A DNA stretch of 64,000 nt. Origin: Kibdelosporangium aridum (GTDB taxonomy: Bacteria > Actinomycetota > Actinomycetes > Mycobacteriales > Pseudonocardiaceae). Below are positions 53,565 through 61,749 of the stretch, in pieces. The number at the start of each line of letters is the position of its first letter. Position 1 is the stretch's first letter. A model generated the notes under the pieces. That model searched no databases. It saw only the letters and a list, made by a program, of their open reading frames with translations, and was not told where the DNA came from. A program made the position numbers and the translations under genes. The stretch lies in assembly GCF_900176515.1 (NCBI RefSeq), contig NZ_FWXV01000001.1, positions 1,770,699-1,834,698 on the forward strand. Reading direction: 5' to 3'.

Positions 53565-54686
53565 CTACTTCGTGCTCAACCAGTGCACGCTGTGCGCTTC
53601 GGTGGGGTCGGGGGCTTCCCATTTGTTCGCCAGGCGGTCGATGACCGTGGCGGGTACGGGTTCTGGGCGGGCGGCGTTGCGTGATGTGATCACCGCCGGT
53701 GGTGCCTCTAGTGCGACTACTTCCACCCGTGCTTTGTAGGCCGCGGCGAGTCCGATGGACTGTTGCCTGATCTGCCTGGATACGTTGGTTCCGTTCCACA
53801 CGAACGGTTGTCCGGCGCGTAGGTACCTGCGTGCCTGTTCTTGTGCTGCGCTGATCACCGGGCGTTGGTCGTCGGTGGGTTTGACGCGCAGTTCGGTGCG
53901 CAGGGTGTCCAGGCTGATCACTGGTAGGCCCGAGCGGTGAGCGGCGATCCAGGTGTCTTTGCCGACGCCGGGTAGCCCGGACATGATTGTGACGGTCAGG
54001 CGGGTGTCGTCGTAGGCGTCGTAGTTGGGGTCACGGCCGGGCGTGCGGAAGTACATGAACCGGGCGTGGTCTGAGGAAAACGCGCGTGGACGGCCCAAGC
54101 AGGACATTTCGTCGCAGTATTCGCGGTAGAGGGCGATGTTGTCGAGTACTTCGGTGACGTCCGAGCAGATCCGGCCGAGGATGTCGGCGGTCGCGAGCAT
54201 GACCAGGTCGGTGTTGGAGGCGAGCAGGCTCGCGCGGAACGCGATCTGTTCGATGTCGGGACGCTCCAGTGCCCAGAACGGAATCTGGTGGTGGCGCACC
54301 AATGCCGCGACGTGTTCGCGCCATGCGATGGGCGCGTCCAGTTCCCAGAGGATGCGTCGGACCAGTAGGTCGCCGCGGCGGGAGTGGCCGTGTGCGGTGA
54401 TGCGTCCGTCGATGTGTTGTGTGCAGTCGGGTTTGGCTACGTCGTGCAGCAGTACCGTGGCGAACATCCGCACTTGCGCGTCGCGTGGCAAGGCCCGCCA
54501 TTCCGGTAGCGACACGAGGGCTTCGCAGGCCATGCGGGTGTGGGTTTCGACGTCGCCTTCCGCGTGGTGCACGCAGTCCTGGGGTACGTCGGTCATCCGG
54601 CGGATCCACCAGAACGCCTCCCGGATGTCGGGCCACGAGACTGTCCATGGTGGACTGGTTGGGCAGAGTTGCTCAAACACCTCCAT
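53565..54686 (-). CDS. HD-Pnk end-healing enzyme: HD phosphoesterase plus polynucleotide kinase
   Basis: The 373-residue protein has an N-terminal HD domain (HHAEGDVETHTRMA, LLHDVAKPD with H81-D82, then HGHSRRGD and ALVRHHQIPF). A C-terminal P-loop kinase with GLPGVGKDT (237-245) and a lid Arg-rich segment follows. This matches the Runella slithyformis HD-Pnk architecture, in which the HD part removes 2',3'-cyclic phosphates and the Pnk part phosphorylates 5'-OH ends. Activity here is inferred. It overlaps the RNA ligase gene by 14 bp, giving a complete heal-and-seal pair. Confidence 0.85.
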   Translation of the reverse strand: MEVFEQLCPTSPPWTVSWPDIREAFWWIRRMTDVPQDCVHHAEGDVETHTRMACEALVSLPEWRALPRDAQVRMFATVLLHDVAKPDCTQHIDGRITAHGHSRRGDLLVRRILWELDAPIAWREHVAALVRHHQIPFWALERPDIEQIAFRASLLASNTDLVMLATADILGRICSDVTEVLDNIALYREYCDEMSCLGRPRAFSSDHARFMYFRTPGRDPNYDAYDDTRLTVTIMSGLPGVGKDTWIAAHRSGLPVISLDTLRTELRVKPTDDQRPVISAAQEQARRYLRAGQPFVWNGTNVSRQIRQQSIGLAAAYKARVEVVALEAPPAVITSRNAARPEPVPATVIDRLANKWEAPDPTEAHSVHWLSTK

Positions 54687-55446
54687 ACATCACCGCCGGG
54701 TTGGCCAGTTGGTTCGGCACGATGGGCCGGTCGGCCCAGTGCGAGCCGGAGTCCAGGACCGCGGTCAGGAATGTGGGCCGCACCCACTTGTACCGTTCGG
54801 CCACTACCCCGTTCTCCTCGACCTTGATGTACAGGCCTTCCATGTCTTCGTTCATGTCGGTCTCGGCGAGGACCGTGGCACTCCCCTGTGCTGCGGAATG
54901 CAAAGCGTCGCGCCAGCGCGCGGTGCGGCAGGTCGAGGGGCCGACGAACGACAGCAGTGTGGACAGGGACGCGACCGGGCCGGTGTGCAGGATGGGGACT
55001 GAGCTGATCGGCAGTCCGGACAGCAGGTTGGCCCGCCGCTCGCTCGAGAGAAAATCTCCCGTGGTTGTGTCGAGGATGTCGAATTCGCAGAAATAGTGCG
55101 GCAGTGCGTCGTAGAACACTGTGTGTTTCGCGTACATCCATTCGCCGTAGACGATGTAGCGGTCGCCGATTCGGTCGAACAATGCGTGCTGGATTGTCGC
55201 CGCCCATGCTTTGAATGGGCCGAATTGTCGTTCTCGTGGGCCGCCGGTGAGGTAGTGGCCGCGGCTTTGCAGCTGCAGTGTGCCGTCCGGGGTGAAGCTG
55301 ATGGCCGCGTTCGCCCCGTCGAGTTTTTCCTCAACGACCAGGTGTCGGTTCCGGATCTGGGTGAAGGCGACCGAGTGCATGTCTTCGTCGCCTGGTTGCA
55401 GCCGGGACGATTCCAGGTGATGGGTTCGGGGGTACTTGCGTAACAC
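54673..55446 (-). CDS. RNA ligase, Rnl2-like family
   Basis: The 257-residue ATP-dependent ligase has the nucleotidyl-lysine motif I VVEEKLDGANAAIS (K41), motif Ia LQSRGHYLTG, motif III-like IVYGEWMYAKHTVFYDALP, motif IV MEGLYIKVEENG and motif V AERYKWVRPTF. It lacks a clear C-terminal domain beyond the core. Start is GTG at 55446, seven bases after a TATAAA -10, so the message is probably leaderless. With HD-Pnk it can repair RNA cut by a ribotoxin or stress RNase. Substrate (tRNA or other) is unknown. Confidence 0.87.
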   Translation of the reverse strand: MLRKYPRTHHLESSRLQPGDEDMHSVAFTQIRNRHLVVEEKLDGANAAISFTPDGTLQLQSRGHYLTGGPRERQFGPFKAWAATIQHALFDRIGDRYIVYGEWMYAKHTVFYDALPHYFCEFDILDTTTGDFLSSERRANLLSGLPISSVPILHTGPVASLSTLLSFVGPSTCRTARWRDALHSAAQGSATVLAETDMNEDMEGLYIKVEENGVVAERYKWVRPTFLTAVLDSGSHWADRPIVPNQLANPAVMYGGV

Positions 55447-55452
55447 GTCGCA

Positions 55453-55482
55453 TTTATAGCCTGAGTGCTGTGAAAGTGTCGA
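55453..55482 (-). promoter_or_regulatory. Promoter of the RNA-repair cassette
   Basis: Minus-strand TCGACA (55477-55482) and TATAAA (55453-55458) are 18 bp apart and point at the GTG of the RNA ligase. The TATAAA is one of the better -10 matches in the window. The presence of this promoter means the cassette need not depend on read-through from the LAL genes. Confidence 0.55.
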
Positions 55483-55489
55483 CGGGTTT

Positions 55490-58150
55490 TCAGGCTGGGT
55501 GGTATTCGCCGGTGAGGATCGCGGTGGCCAGTTCGACGCGGGTGCGGTATCCGGTGCGTTGGAACAATCGTGACAGCCTGGCTTCGACGTTTTTTTCCGT
55601 GGTGGCCAGCACGGTGGCCAGTTCCCGGTTGGTCAGTCCGTCGGCGACCAGTGAGGCGAGCAGGCGTTCGTTCTCGCTGTTGGTGACGCTGCGGCCGGGC
55701 ACCGCGATGCCTTGGTCGCGCATGAGGCGGCGCAGTTTGGCGCGTGGCAGCAGGGCGTCCATGTCGCCGTAGAGGTCGTAGGCCTCGCGCATGAGTGCTG
55801 GGGTGCCCATGGTGTGCTGCAGCAGGTGCATCAGGGTGTCGGCGATTTCGGGTGTTTGACCGCGGTTGCGGGCGGTGGCGATGGCTTCGCCTGCGGCGGT
55901 GTAGTCGTCGTGCACGAGGGCGGTGGCCAGTAGGTGGTTACGGCGGGCGCGGCCGGTGCCGAGGCGTTCGGCGAGTTGTTTGAGTTCGGTGACCGCGTCG
56001 CTGGCGTCGGCGTGGGCGCCGGCGGTGAGGTTGTGCACGGCGATGCGCAGCCAGAGTTCGTCGGTGCCGACGACGATGCCTTGTTCTTCGGCGGTGGACA
56101 GGCCGTCGTCGAGCAGCAGCCGGGCGCGGGAGTGGTTGCCCAGTGCGTGTTCGAGGTCGGCTTCGGCCAGGGCGAGCAGGTGGGGCAGGCAGGTTTCGGC
56201 GATCCGGGCCGAGTCGATCATGTCGCGGGCGGCGTTGATGGTGCCGCGGGCGGTGAGGATGGTGGCCATTTCGCGGCACAGGACGGTGTGGCACAGCAGG
56301 TGGCCGAGGGTGGATCCGGTGGCGAGGCTGAGCCGGGCGAGGGTGAGGGCGTCGTCCCAGTGGCCCACGGCGCTGGCTTGCAGTGCGCGGGTGGCGGTCA
56401 TGGTGTGTTCGGGGGCGAGGTTGTGGGCGGCCATGAGTTGATCGGCGCGGGTGGCTTCGCCGATCAGCAGCAGTGCGCGGGCCATGGCGTTGAGCAGGCC
56501 GGGTTGGTGGCGTTGTTCGGCGAACAGCGGGCAGTGGCCTTCGATGTCGTCGACGAGGTCGAAGTACGTGCTCGGGCGGCCGCGGACCAAGGCGGTGCCG
56601 AAGGCGATCACGTTGCCGTAGGTGACGGCGGAGTCGTTGCCGTGCGACCAGATGTGCCGGGTGGTGTCCAGCAGGGTTTCCGCTTCGGCCCAGCGGTCGA
56701 TGAAGCACAGGGCGAAGGCGCGGCCGATGATCTGGTCGGCGTCGTCGCCGAGCAGGGCGTGGTAGCGGTAGTCGGCGATTTCGTGCAGTGTGCGGCGGTC
56801 GCCGGTGGCGCCGAGGCCGATGAGTCTGACGATCTGGGTTTCCTGGACCGCTTCGGGGCTCAGCCGGTCGGTGTAGCTGGTGATGACGGTGTTGATGCTG
56901 TCGTTGGCGGCGGTGAAGTCGGCGTGGTAGCCGCAGGCCACGGCGTGCAGGAACAGGGCGTTGGCGCGTTGCTGGGGGTCGGTGACGCGTTCGGCGGCGG
57001 CTTCGAGCCAGCGGATGGCGAAGTATTCGTCGTCGACGATGGCGGCGGTGCCGTGTTCGAGCAGGGTGGTGCCTGCGCGGTCGGGGTCGATCAGGGTGCC
57101 CGCGTTGACCAGTTGTTCGGGCAGGAACCGGGGGTCCTCGCAGGTGGCGGTGCCGTCCCAGAGTGCGGTGACGGCCAGGCGGGCCAGTTCGTGGCGTTCG
57201 TACGGGCCGAGGCACGAGGTCAGGCAGGTGGCCAGCAGTGGGGTGCGGAATCGCCAGGGTCTGGCGTAGAGCAGTTCGTCGGCTTCCAGGCCGGTGAGGA
57301 TGTGTTCGACGTCGATTTCGGTGTTGCCGGTGGCGGCGGCGATCAGGGCGGGTGCGTGGTCGCCGAGCGGGTGCAGCACGGCGAGGGCTTTCAGCACGGG
57401 CCATGCGGTGCTGCCCAGGCGGCGTAACGAGTCGAAGCCGGGGTGCCGTGGTGCGGGTGTCGGCGGTTGGGTGCTCGGTACCAGGTAGGCGGTGCGGTCG
57501 ACGATGCGCAGGCTGCCAGCGCGGCGGTAGCCGTCGATGGCCAGCCGGATGATGGCGGGGATGCCCGCGCTGCCGTGCTGCAGGGTGTCGATCATCGCCG
57601 GGGTGGGTTTGGCCTGCAGCAGGCCGGCGATCATCAGGCTGGTCTCGTGGGGTTGCAGCGGGTGCAGGCGGACCAGTTCGACCGAGGGCAGCGGCGGGAG
57701 GGTCTGGGTGGTCGTGGTGTGGTGGGCGCATACGAACGTCACCGCTGAGGCGGGTTGCCGGGACAGGGCGCGCAGGGAGTCGGGGTCGGCCCATTGCAGG
57801 TCGTCGAGGATGACCACGAGCGGGGTGGTGTGCTGCTGCAGTGTGGTGGTCAGGCGCTGATGTGCGTCGGGGTCGCTGGGTGCGTCGAGTTCGTCGCAGA
57901 TGCGGGAGGTCAGGGCGTGTGGGCGGTCGCGTTCGCTGGGCAGGACCGGGACGGTGATGGTGCGTACGCCTTGGGTGGTGAGGCGGGCGCGGGCGCGGTC
58001 GAGCACGCTGCTGCGGCCGATGCCGGCGGGGCCGGTGACCACGACGAGGCTGCGGCCGGGTGTGGTGGCCGCGCGGCAGACTTGGTCGAGTGCCTCGTCG
58101 CGGCCGGCGAGGCGCGGCTGGGTGTCAGCCGAGGTGGCCAGCTCGGTCAT
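55490..58150 (-). CDS. LAL-type LuxR regulator with STAND ATPase, variant Walker A
   Basis: The 886-residue protein has an AAA/STAND ATPase near the N-terminus with Walker A GPAGIGRSS at 40-48, where Arg replaces the usual Lys. Walker B LVVILDDLQWADPDS, helical middle repeats and a C-terminal LuxR HTH (SLVADGLTNRELATVLATTE, NVEARLSRLFQRTGY) follow. LALs couple a signal to transcription. The 4-bp overlap with the upstream LAL indicates one operon. It ends 43 bp before the RNA ligase start, so it may act on or with the repair genes. Confidence 0.85.
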   Translation of the reverse strand: MTELATSADTQPRLAGRDEALDQVCRAATTPGRSLVVVTGPAGIGRSSVLDRARARLTTQGVRTITVPVLPSERDRPHALTSRICDELDAPSDPDAHQRLTTTLQQHTTPLVVILDDLQWADPDSLRALSRQPASAVTFVCAHHTTTTQTLPPLPSVELVRLHPLQPHETSLMIAGLLQAKPTPAMIDTLQHGSAGIPAIIRLAIDGYRRAGSLRIVDRTAYLVPSTQPPTPAPRHPGFDSLRRLGSTAWPVLKALAVLHPLGDHAPALIAAATGNTEIDVEHILTGLEADELLYARPWRFRTPLLATCLTSCLGPYERHELARLAVTALWDGTATCEDPRFLPEQLVNAGTLIDPDRAGTTLLEHGTAAIVDDEYFAIRWLEAAAERVTDPQQRANALFLHAVACGYHADFTAANDSINTVITSYTDRLSPEAVQETQIVRLIGLGATGDRRTLHEIADYRYHALLGDDADQIIGRAFALCFIDRWAEAETLLDTTRHIWSHGNDSAVTYGNVIAFGTALVRGRPSTYFDLVDDIEGHCPLFAEQRHQPGLLNAMARALLLIGEATRADQLMAAHNLAPEHTMTATRALQASAVGHWDDALTLARLSLATGSTLGHLLCHTVLCREMATILTARGTINAARDMIDSARIAETCLPHLLALAEADLEHALGNHSRARLLLDDGLSTAEEQGIVVGTDELWLRIAVHNLTAGAHADASDAVTELKQLAERLGTGRARRNHLLATALVHDDYTAAGEAIATARNRGQTPEIADTLMHLLQHTMGTPALMREAYDLYGDMDALLPRAKLRRLMRDQGIAVPGRSVTNSENERLLASLVADGLTNRELATVLATTEKNVEARLSRLFQRTGYRTRVELATAILTGEYHPA

Positions 58151-60561
58151 GTCACGCCTCCGGTGAGCCTGCCGTCGCTGCTCGCCGCGGCCAGCTCGAC
58201 GCGGGAGCTGTAGCCGGTGCGGGCGAACAGCTGGGTCAGGTGGTTCTCGATGGTGTTGACGCTCAGGTGCAGCAGTGCGGCGATCTGCCGGTTGGTGTGG
58301 CCGGTGCGGATCAGGTCGATCATGCGCAGCTCGGTGGTGGTGAAGCCTTCGGGTGGTGGTTCGGGCACGCCGAAGCGGCGCATCATCGCGGTGAGCTGGG
58401 TGGGCAGCAGGAACGTGCCGGTGGGGTCGGCGGCCAGGGTGTTGATCTGGTCGATCAGCGGGCCCGGTTGGTCGCAGAACTGGGCCAGGATGCGGCAGGC
58501 CCACAGCAGGTCGGGCCGGTGTGCGCGGATGCGGCAGACGGTGGCGCCTTCGGCCGCGGCGGCGGGGTCGCGGTGGATCAGGCCGCGGCCGAGCAGCACG
58601 ACTTGGCGGGCGCAGCGCCAGGGCGCGCGGACGTAGAGCTGTTCGATTTCCTCGTGCAGTGCGGTGGCCATTTCGCGGTCGCCGCTGCGCAGCGCGATCT
58701 GCAGGGCGATCAGCAGCAGCCGCTCCACACCGGCGAGGGTGCCTGCGCGGCGGACTCGCCGGTAGGTGCGCCAGGCGAGGTGGACCGCGCCGAGTGAGTC
58801 ACCCGCGCGGTGCAGCAGGGTGCATTCGACGGTGGCGCGGCCGGCGGCGAAGCGCGGGTCGTGGGAGACGGTGGCCAGCCAGGTAGAGGCGGTGGCGTAT
58901 TCGCCGCGGGAGACATGGATGGCCGCGGCGTAGATGCGGCTCATTTGGTGGATGGGGCTGTCGGGGGTGCCGGTGAGTTCCAGGCGTCGCGCGGCGGGCA
59001 GCGCGTCGGACCAGTTGGCGGCGGCGTAGCCGCGTATGACGGTGCGGCCCAGGGCGAGTGGCCCGTCGGTGGGTGCGCGGTAGCCGGCACCGAGGACGAT
59101 TTCGAACACGGCGGTCGGGTCGCCGGCGGCGCCGGCTTCCATGAGGTCTTCCAGGCGTTGACGGGCGGCGGGGTTGCGGATGGCGCCGACTTCGCGGGCG
59201 CATCCGGCGTGGTCGACCGACAGGGCGCAGTGGATCAGGCGCAGTTCGGCGGTGGTGAGCAGGGCGTCGTCGGGGGTGGCGGTCGGGTCCGGGATGTGGG
59301 TGCGGTGTTCGCCGGTCCACCACGCGTACAGGTCGAGCGGGCCGCCGGTGCGTGGTTCATGGGCGACTTTGACCGGGTGGCCGGTGTGGAAGGCCGTGAG
59401 CATCGCCGCGGCCTCCAGGTCGTCGCGTACGGCGGGGTCCGCGCTCGGCATCGTGGCCTGATCGGCGAGCACGCTGCTGAGCAGGTCGTATTGTCCGTTC
59501 TGGACCAGCAGCTTCAGCAGTGACCGCAGCACGTTGGCGTGTTCTTGCCGGTCGCGGGGCAGGTCGCGCAGGGCGGCGGCGTACCAGTGCGCGGCGCGGT
59601 GTGGCTGCTGGGTGTGGGCCCGGTCGGCCAGGCGCAGCAGTCGCGCGGTGGGTGTGCTCAGGCCGGAGGCGGTGAGGTGGTCGGCGATGGTGGTGGGGTC
59701 GCCGTTGCGGCGCATGAGTTGGACGGCCAGGGCGTGGTGCAGGCGTTGGGCGTGGTGTGGGCCGGCGTCGTCGGCGAGTGCGGCGGCCAGTGCCGGGCAG
59801 ACGCAGCGGAGTTTGCCGGTGGTGTCCACGGTCAGCACGTCGGCTTCGACCAGTGCGTCGATCCGGCGGCCGCAGTCGGCGACGGGTTCGCTGAGGGCGG
59901 CGGCGAGCATGGGCAGGTCGTCGATGCGCAGTTCGCCCAGGATCGCCACGGCGGTCAGCAGTGGATCGTCGCGGGTGCACAGCCAGTGGTGCGGCGGCAG
60001 GGCGATGTGCAGCTCGCGCAGGCAGAGCCGCTCGGCGACGGTGATCAGGCGGTCGCGCAGGTGCTCGACGGTGGCCAGGACTGTGCCGGGGTTGCCGAAC
60101 AGGGGGCCGAGCGCGGTGCGCAGCGCGTCGATGACCGGTTGGTCGAGCGGGCCGACGTCTTTCAGCAGGGTCAGGACGTCCTCGTCGGGCAGCGGGCCGA
60201 GGTCGAGGGTGTGGTCGGCGGCGGCGGACAGTTCGCTGGTGGAGATGTCGCGGCAGGTGGCGATGACCAGGCAGCCGTTGCGGCGGCAAGCGAGCAGGTC
60301 CTGGATCGGCACGGCGTCCGCGTCGTCGATGAGCAGCGCGGTGCGGCGGGGCCGTAACCGGGACAGTTCGGTGGGGTCGGTGATGGCCGTGACGGGCATG
60401 CCGGTGTCGCGCAGGGCGTGTCCGGCGGCGGTGAGCAGGGCGGTGCGGCCAGTGCCGGGTGCTCCCCTGACGACCACGAGACGGCCGGTGCGCGTGCGGG
60501 CAGCCGTCAGTACGGCAGCCAATTCGGCGTGCCGTCCATGCAACCGGTGACCGCGCCCCAA
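58147..60561 (-). CDS. LAL-type LuxR regulator, second copy, variant Walker A
   Basis: The 804-residue relative of the next gene has P-loop GAPGTGRT at 33-40 (again Arg for Lys), a Walker-B-like RTALLIDDADAVPIQDLL, long helical middle and C-terminal LuxR HTH (LIRTGHTNRQIAALLHLSVN, TIENHLTQLFARTGY). Sequence is only distantly related to its neighbour, except in the HTH. It is divergent from lspA by about 200 bp. Targets are unknown. Confidence 0.83.
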   Translation of the reverse strand: MGRGHRLHGRHAELAAVLTAARTRTGRLVVVRGAPGTGRTALLTAAGHALRDTGMPVTAITDPTELSRLRPRRTALLIDDADAVPIQDLLACRRNGCLVIATCRDISTSELSAAADHTLDLGPLPDEDVLTLLKDVGPLDQPVIDALRTALGPLFGNPGTVLATVEHLRDRLITVAERLCLRELHIALPPHHWLCTRDDPLLTAVAILGELRIDDLPMLAAALSEPVADCGRRIDALVEADVLTVDTTGKLRCVCPALAAALADDAGPHHAQRLHHALAVQLMRRNGDPTTIADHLTASGLSTPTARLLRLADRAHTQQPHRAAHWYAAALRDLPRDRQEHANVLRSLLKLLVQNGQYDLLSSVLADQATMPSADPAVRDDLEAAAMLTAFHTGHPVKVAHEPRTGGPLDLYAWWTGEHRTHIPDPTATPDDALLTTAELRLIHCALSVDHAGCAREVGAIRNPAARQRLEDLMEAGAAGDPTAVFEIVLGAGYRAPTDGPLALGRTVIRGYAAANWSDALPAARRLELTGTPDSPIHQMSRIYAAAIHVSRGEYATASTWLATVSHDPRFAAGRATVECTLLHRAGDSLGAVHLAWRTYRRVRRAGTLAGVERLLLIALQIALRSGDREMATALHEEIEQLYVRAPWRCARQVVLLGRGLIHRDPAAAAEGATVCRIRAHRPDLLWACRILAQFCDQPGPLIDQINTLAADPTGTFLLPTQLTAMMRRFGVPEPPPEGFTTTELRMIDLIRTGHTNRQIAALLHLSVNTIENHLTQLFARTGYSSRVELAAASSDGRLTGGVT

Positions 60562-60758
60562 CGCCCTCGCCCTCGTTTCCCGTGTTGGGAGCAGAGCGTA
60601 CGACGAAGAATCACCGCAGGTCGGGGTGTTGGAGCAAACCCGTCGGCGATCTGAGGGCGTTCAGTCCGGTTGGCGCGCAACGATCCAGCATGTCCATGCC
60701 TGATCCACGGGCAGGTCTCTGACATCTGCCATGAGCCGGGCACATAGGGTGGGCGGCG

Positions 60759-61271
60759 ATGGAGACCTCAGCTTCCCGCCCGGTTGTCGCCCGCGTGCCG
60801 TTGGTGCTCGCTGTGGCCGTGTTGATCGTCGCGGTGGACCAGGCGACGAAGTTCTGGGCCGAATCGGCGTTGCCCGGCCGTGCGCCGGTCCCGGTGCTCG
60901 GTGAGTTCCTGCAGCTGCGGCTGCTGTACAACCCGGGCGCGGCGTTCTCCATCGGCGCGGGCGCGACATGGATCTTCACGATCATCACCGCGGTGGCGGT
61001 GGTGGTGTTGATCTGGTTCGCGGTCAAACCGGCCCCGCGGGTGCAGACGCTGGCGTTGTCGCTGCTGCTGGGTGGCGCGGTGACGCACCTGCTCGACCGG
61101 TTGTTCCGCGAGCCGGGCTTCGCGCGCGGGCACGTGGTCGACTTCATCGACTACAACGGCTGGTTCGTCGGCAACGTCGCGGACATCGCGTTGTTCTGCG
61201 GCGCGGTGCTGTTGCTGATCCCCGCGTTGTTCGGCGGCGATCAGGCCAAGAAGGCCGACGACGAGAACTAG
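60759..61271 (+). CDS. lspA: Lipoprotein signal peptidase (signal peptidase II)
   Basis: The 170-residue protein has four membrane helices. Catalytic Asp residues lie in RGHVVDFIDY and in FVGNVADIALF. The site that is normally GNxxDR reads AVTHLLDRLF, so the conserved Asn is a His here. The N-terminus VDQATKFWAE and the RLLYNPGAAFSIGAG loop are typical. It cleaves signal peptides of lipoproteins such as those at 3723 and 46564. TAGGGT eight bases before the ATG suggests a leaderless message. Confidence 0.88.
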   Translation: METSASRPVVARVPLVLAVAVLIVAVDQATKFWAESALPGRAPVPVLGEFLQLRLLYNPGAAFSIGAGATWIFTIITAVAVVVLIWFAVKPAPRVQTLALSLLLGGAVTHLLDRLFREPGFARGHVVDFIDYNGWFVGNVADIALFCGAVLLLIPALFGGDQAKKADDEN

Positions 61272-61555
61272 AACGGCGGGCGTTCGTCGGTCGCGGTGAA
61301 CATGCTCATCGGGCCGAGGGTGATGGTGATACCGGTGTCGGGGGCGTTGGCCACGGCTCGCCAGGCGTCGAGGTGCTCGCGGGATTGCCAGCGCTCGTAG
61401 TTGTTGATTCGGGCGGGGTCGACGGGATCGGCGCTGATGGCCGCGTCCAGGCAGCCGGGGGCTTCGCGGGCTCGGCGCAGCAGGTCACGGTGGGCTTCGA
61501 CGTAGGTGTCGCGCTCATTGGGGTCGGTTGTGATGTATCCGGCGATAATCAGCAT
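61268..61555 (-). CDS. Antibiotic biosynthesis monooxygenase (ABM) domain protein
   Basis: The 95-residue protein opens MLIIAGYITTDPNERDTYVE and has LLRRAREAPGCLDAAISADP and NNYERWQSREHLDAWRA, the dimeric alpha/beta ABM fold. Family members include small cofactor-free monooxygenases and stress proteins. The ATG at 61555 is preferred; upstream in-frame codons run into the DnaA-box-like region. It overlaps the end of lspA by 4 bp (convergent). Confidence 0.82.
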   Translation of the reverse strand: MLIIAGYITTDPNERDTYVEAHRDLLRRAREAPGCLDAAISADPVDPARINNYERWQSREHLDAWRAVANAPDTGITITLGPMSMFTATDERPPF

Positions 61556-61603
61556 GCTCCTATGACGGGCCAGGCCGCCGGAATTCATCGTTGGCGGCCC
61601 TGT

Positions 61604-61647
61604 TGTGGACACGTGCTGGGTGTGGACAACTCTGGTGTTGTGGATCT
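61604..61647. other. Cluster of three DnaA-box-like 9-mers
   Basis: TGTGGACAC (61604), TGTGGACAA (61621) and TGTGGATCT (61639) are complements or near-complements of the actinobacterial DnaA box TTGTCCACA. The middle one is exact, and they are spaced 17 and 18 bp apart in one orientation. No dnaA or dnaN gene is near, so this is not the main origin; it might titrate DnaA or be coincidental. Confidence 0.35.
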
Positions 61648-61749
61648 TCACCGCGGGGACGTGTCGGTGCTCGCCGGTAGGCTGGTGTTGGGGGCCGGAG
61701 GCCGCCCCAGGGAATTCCGCCTCAGGGGAATCAACGCGGTCAGAACTCA

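Noticed and set aside
55934..57427. Plus-strand frame of about 500 codons opposite the LAL gene
   Set aside because: Gly/Val/Ala/Asp-rich shadow of the LuxR regulator; the real protein has intact Walker B and HTH motifs.
61604..61647. Chromosomal origin of replication
   Set aside because: Only three DnaA-like boxes, with no dnaA, dnaN, recF, parAB or gyrase genes and no long AT-rich unwinding region.
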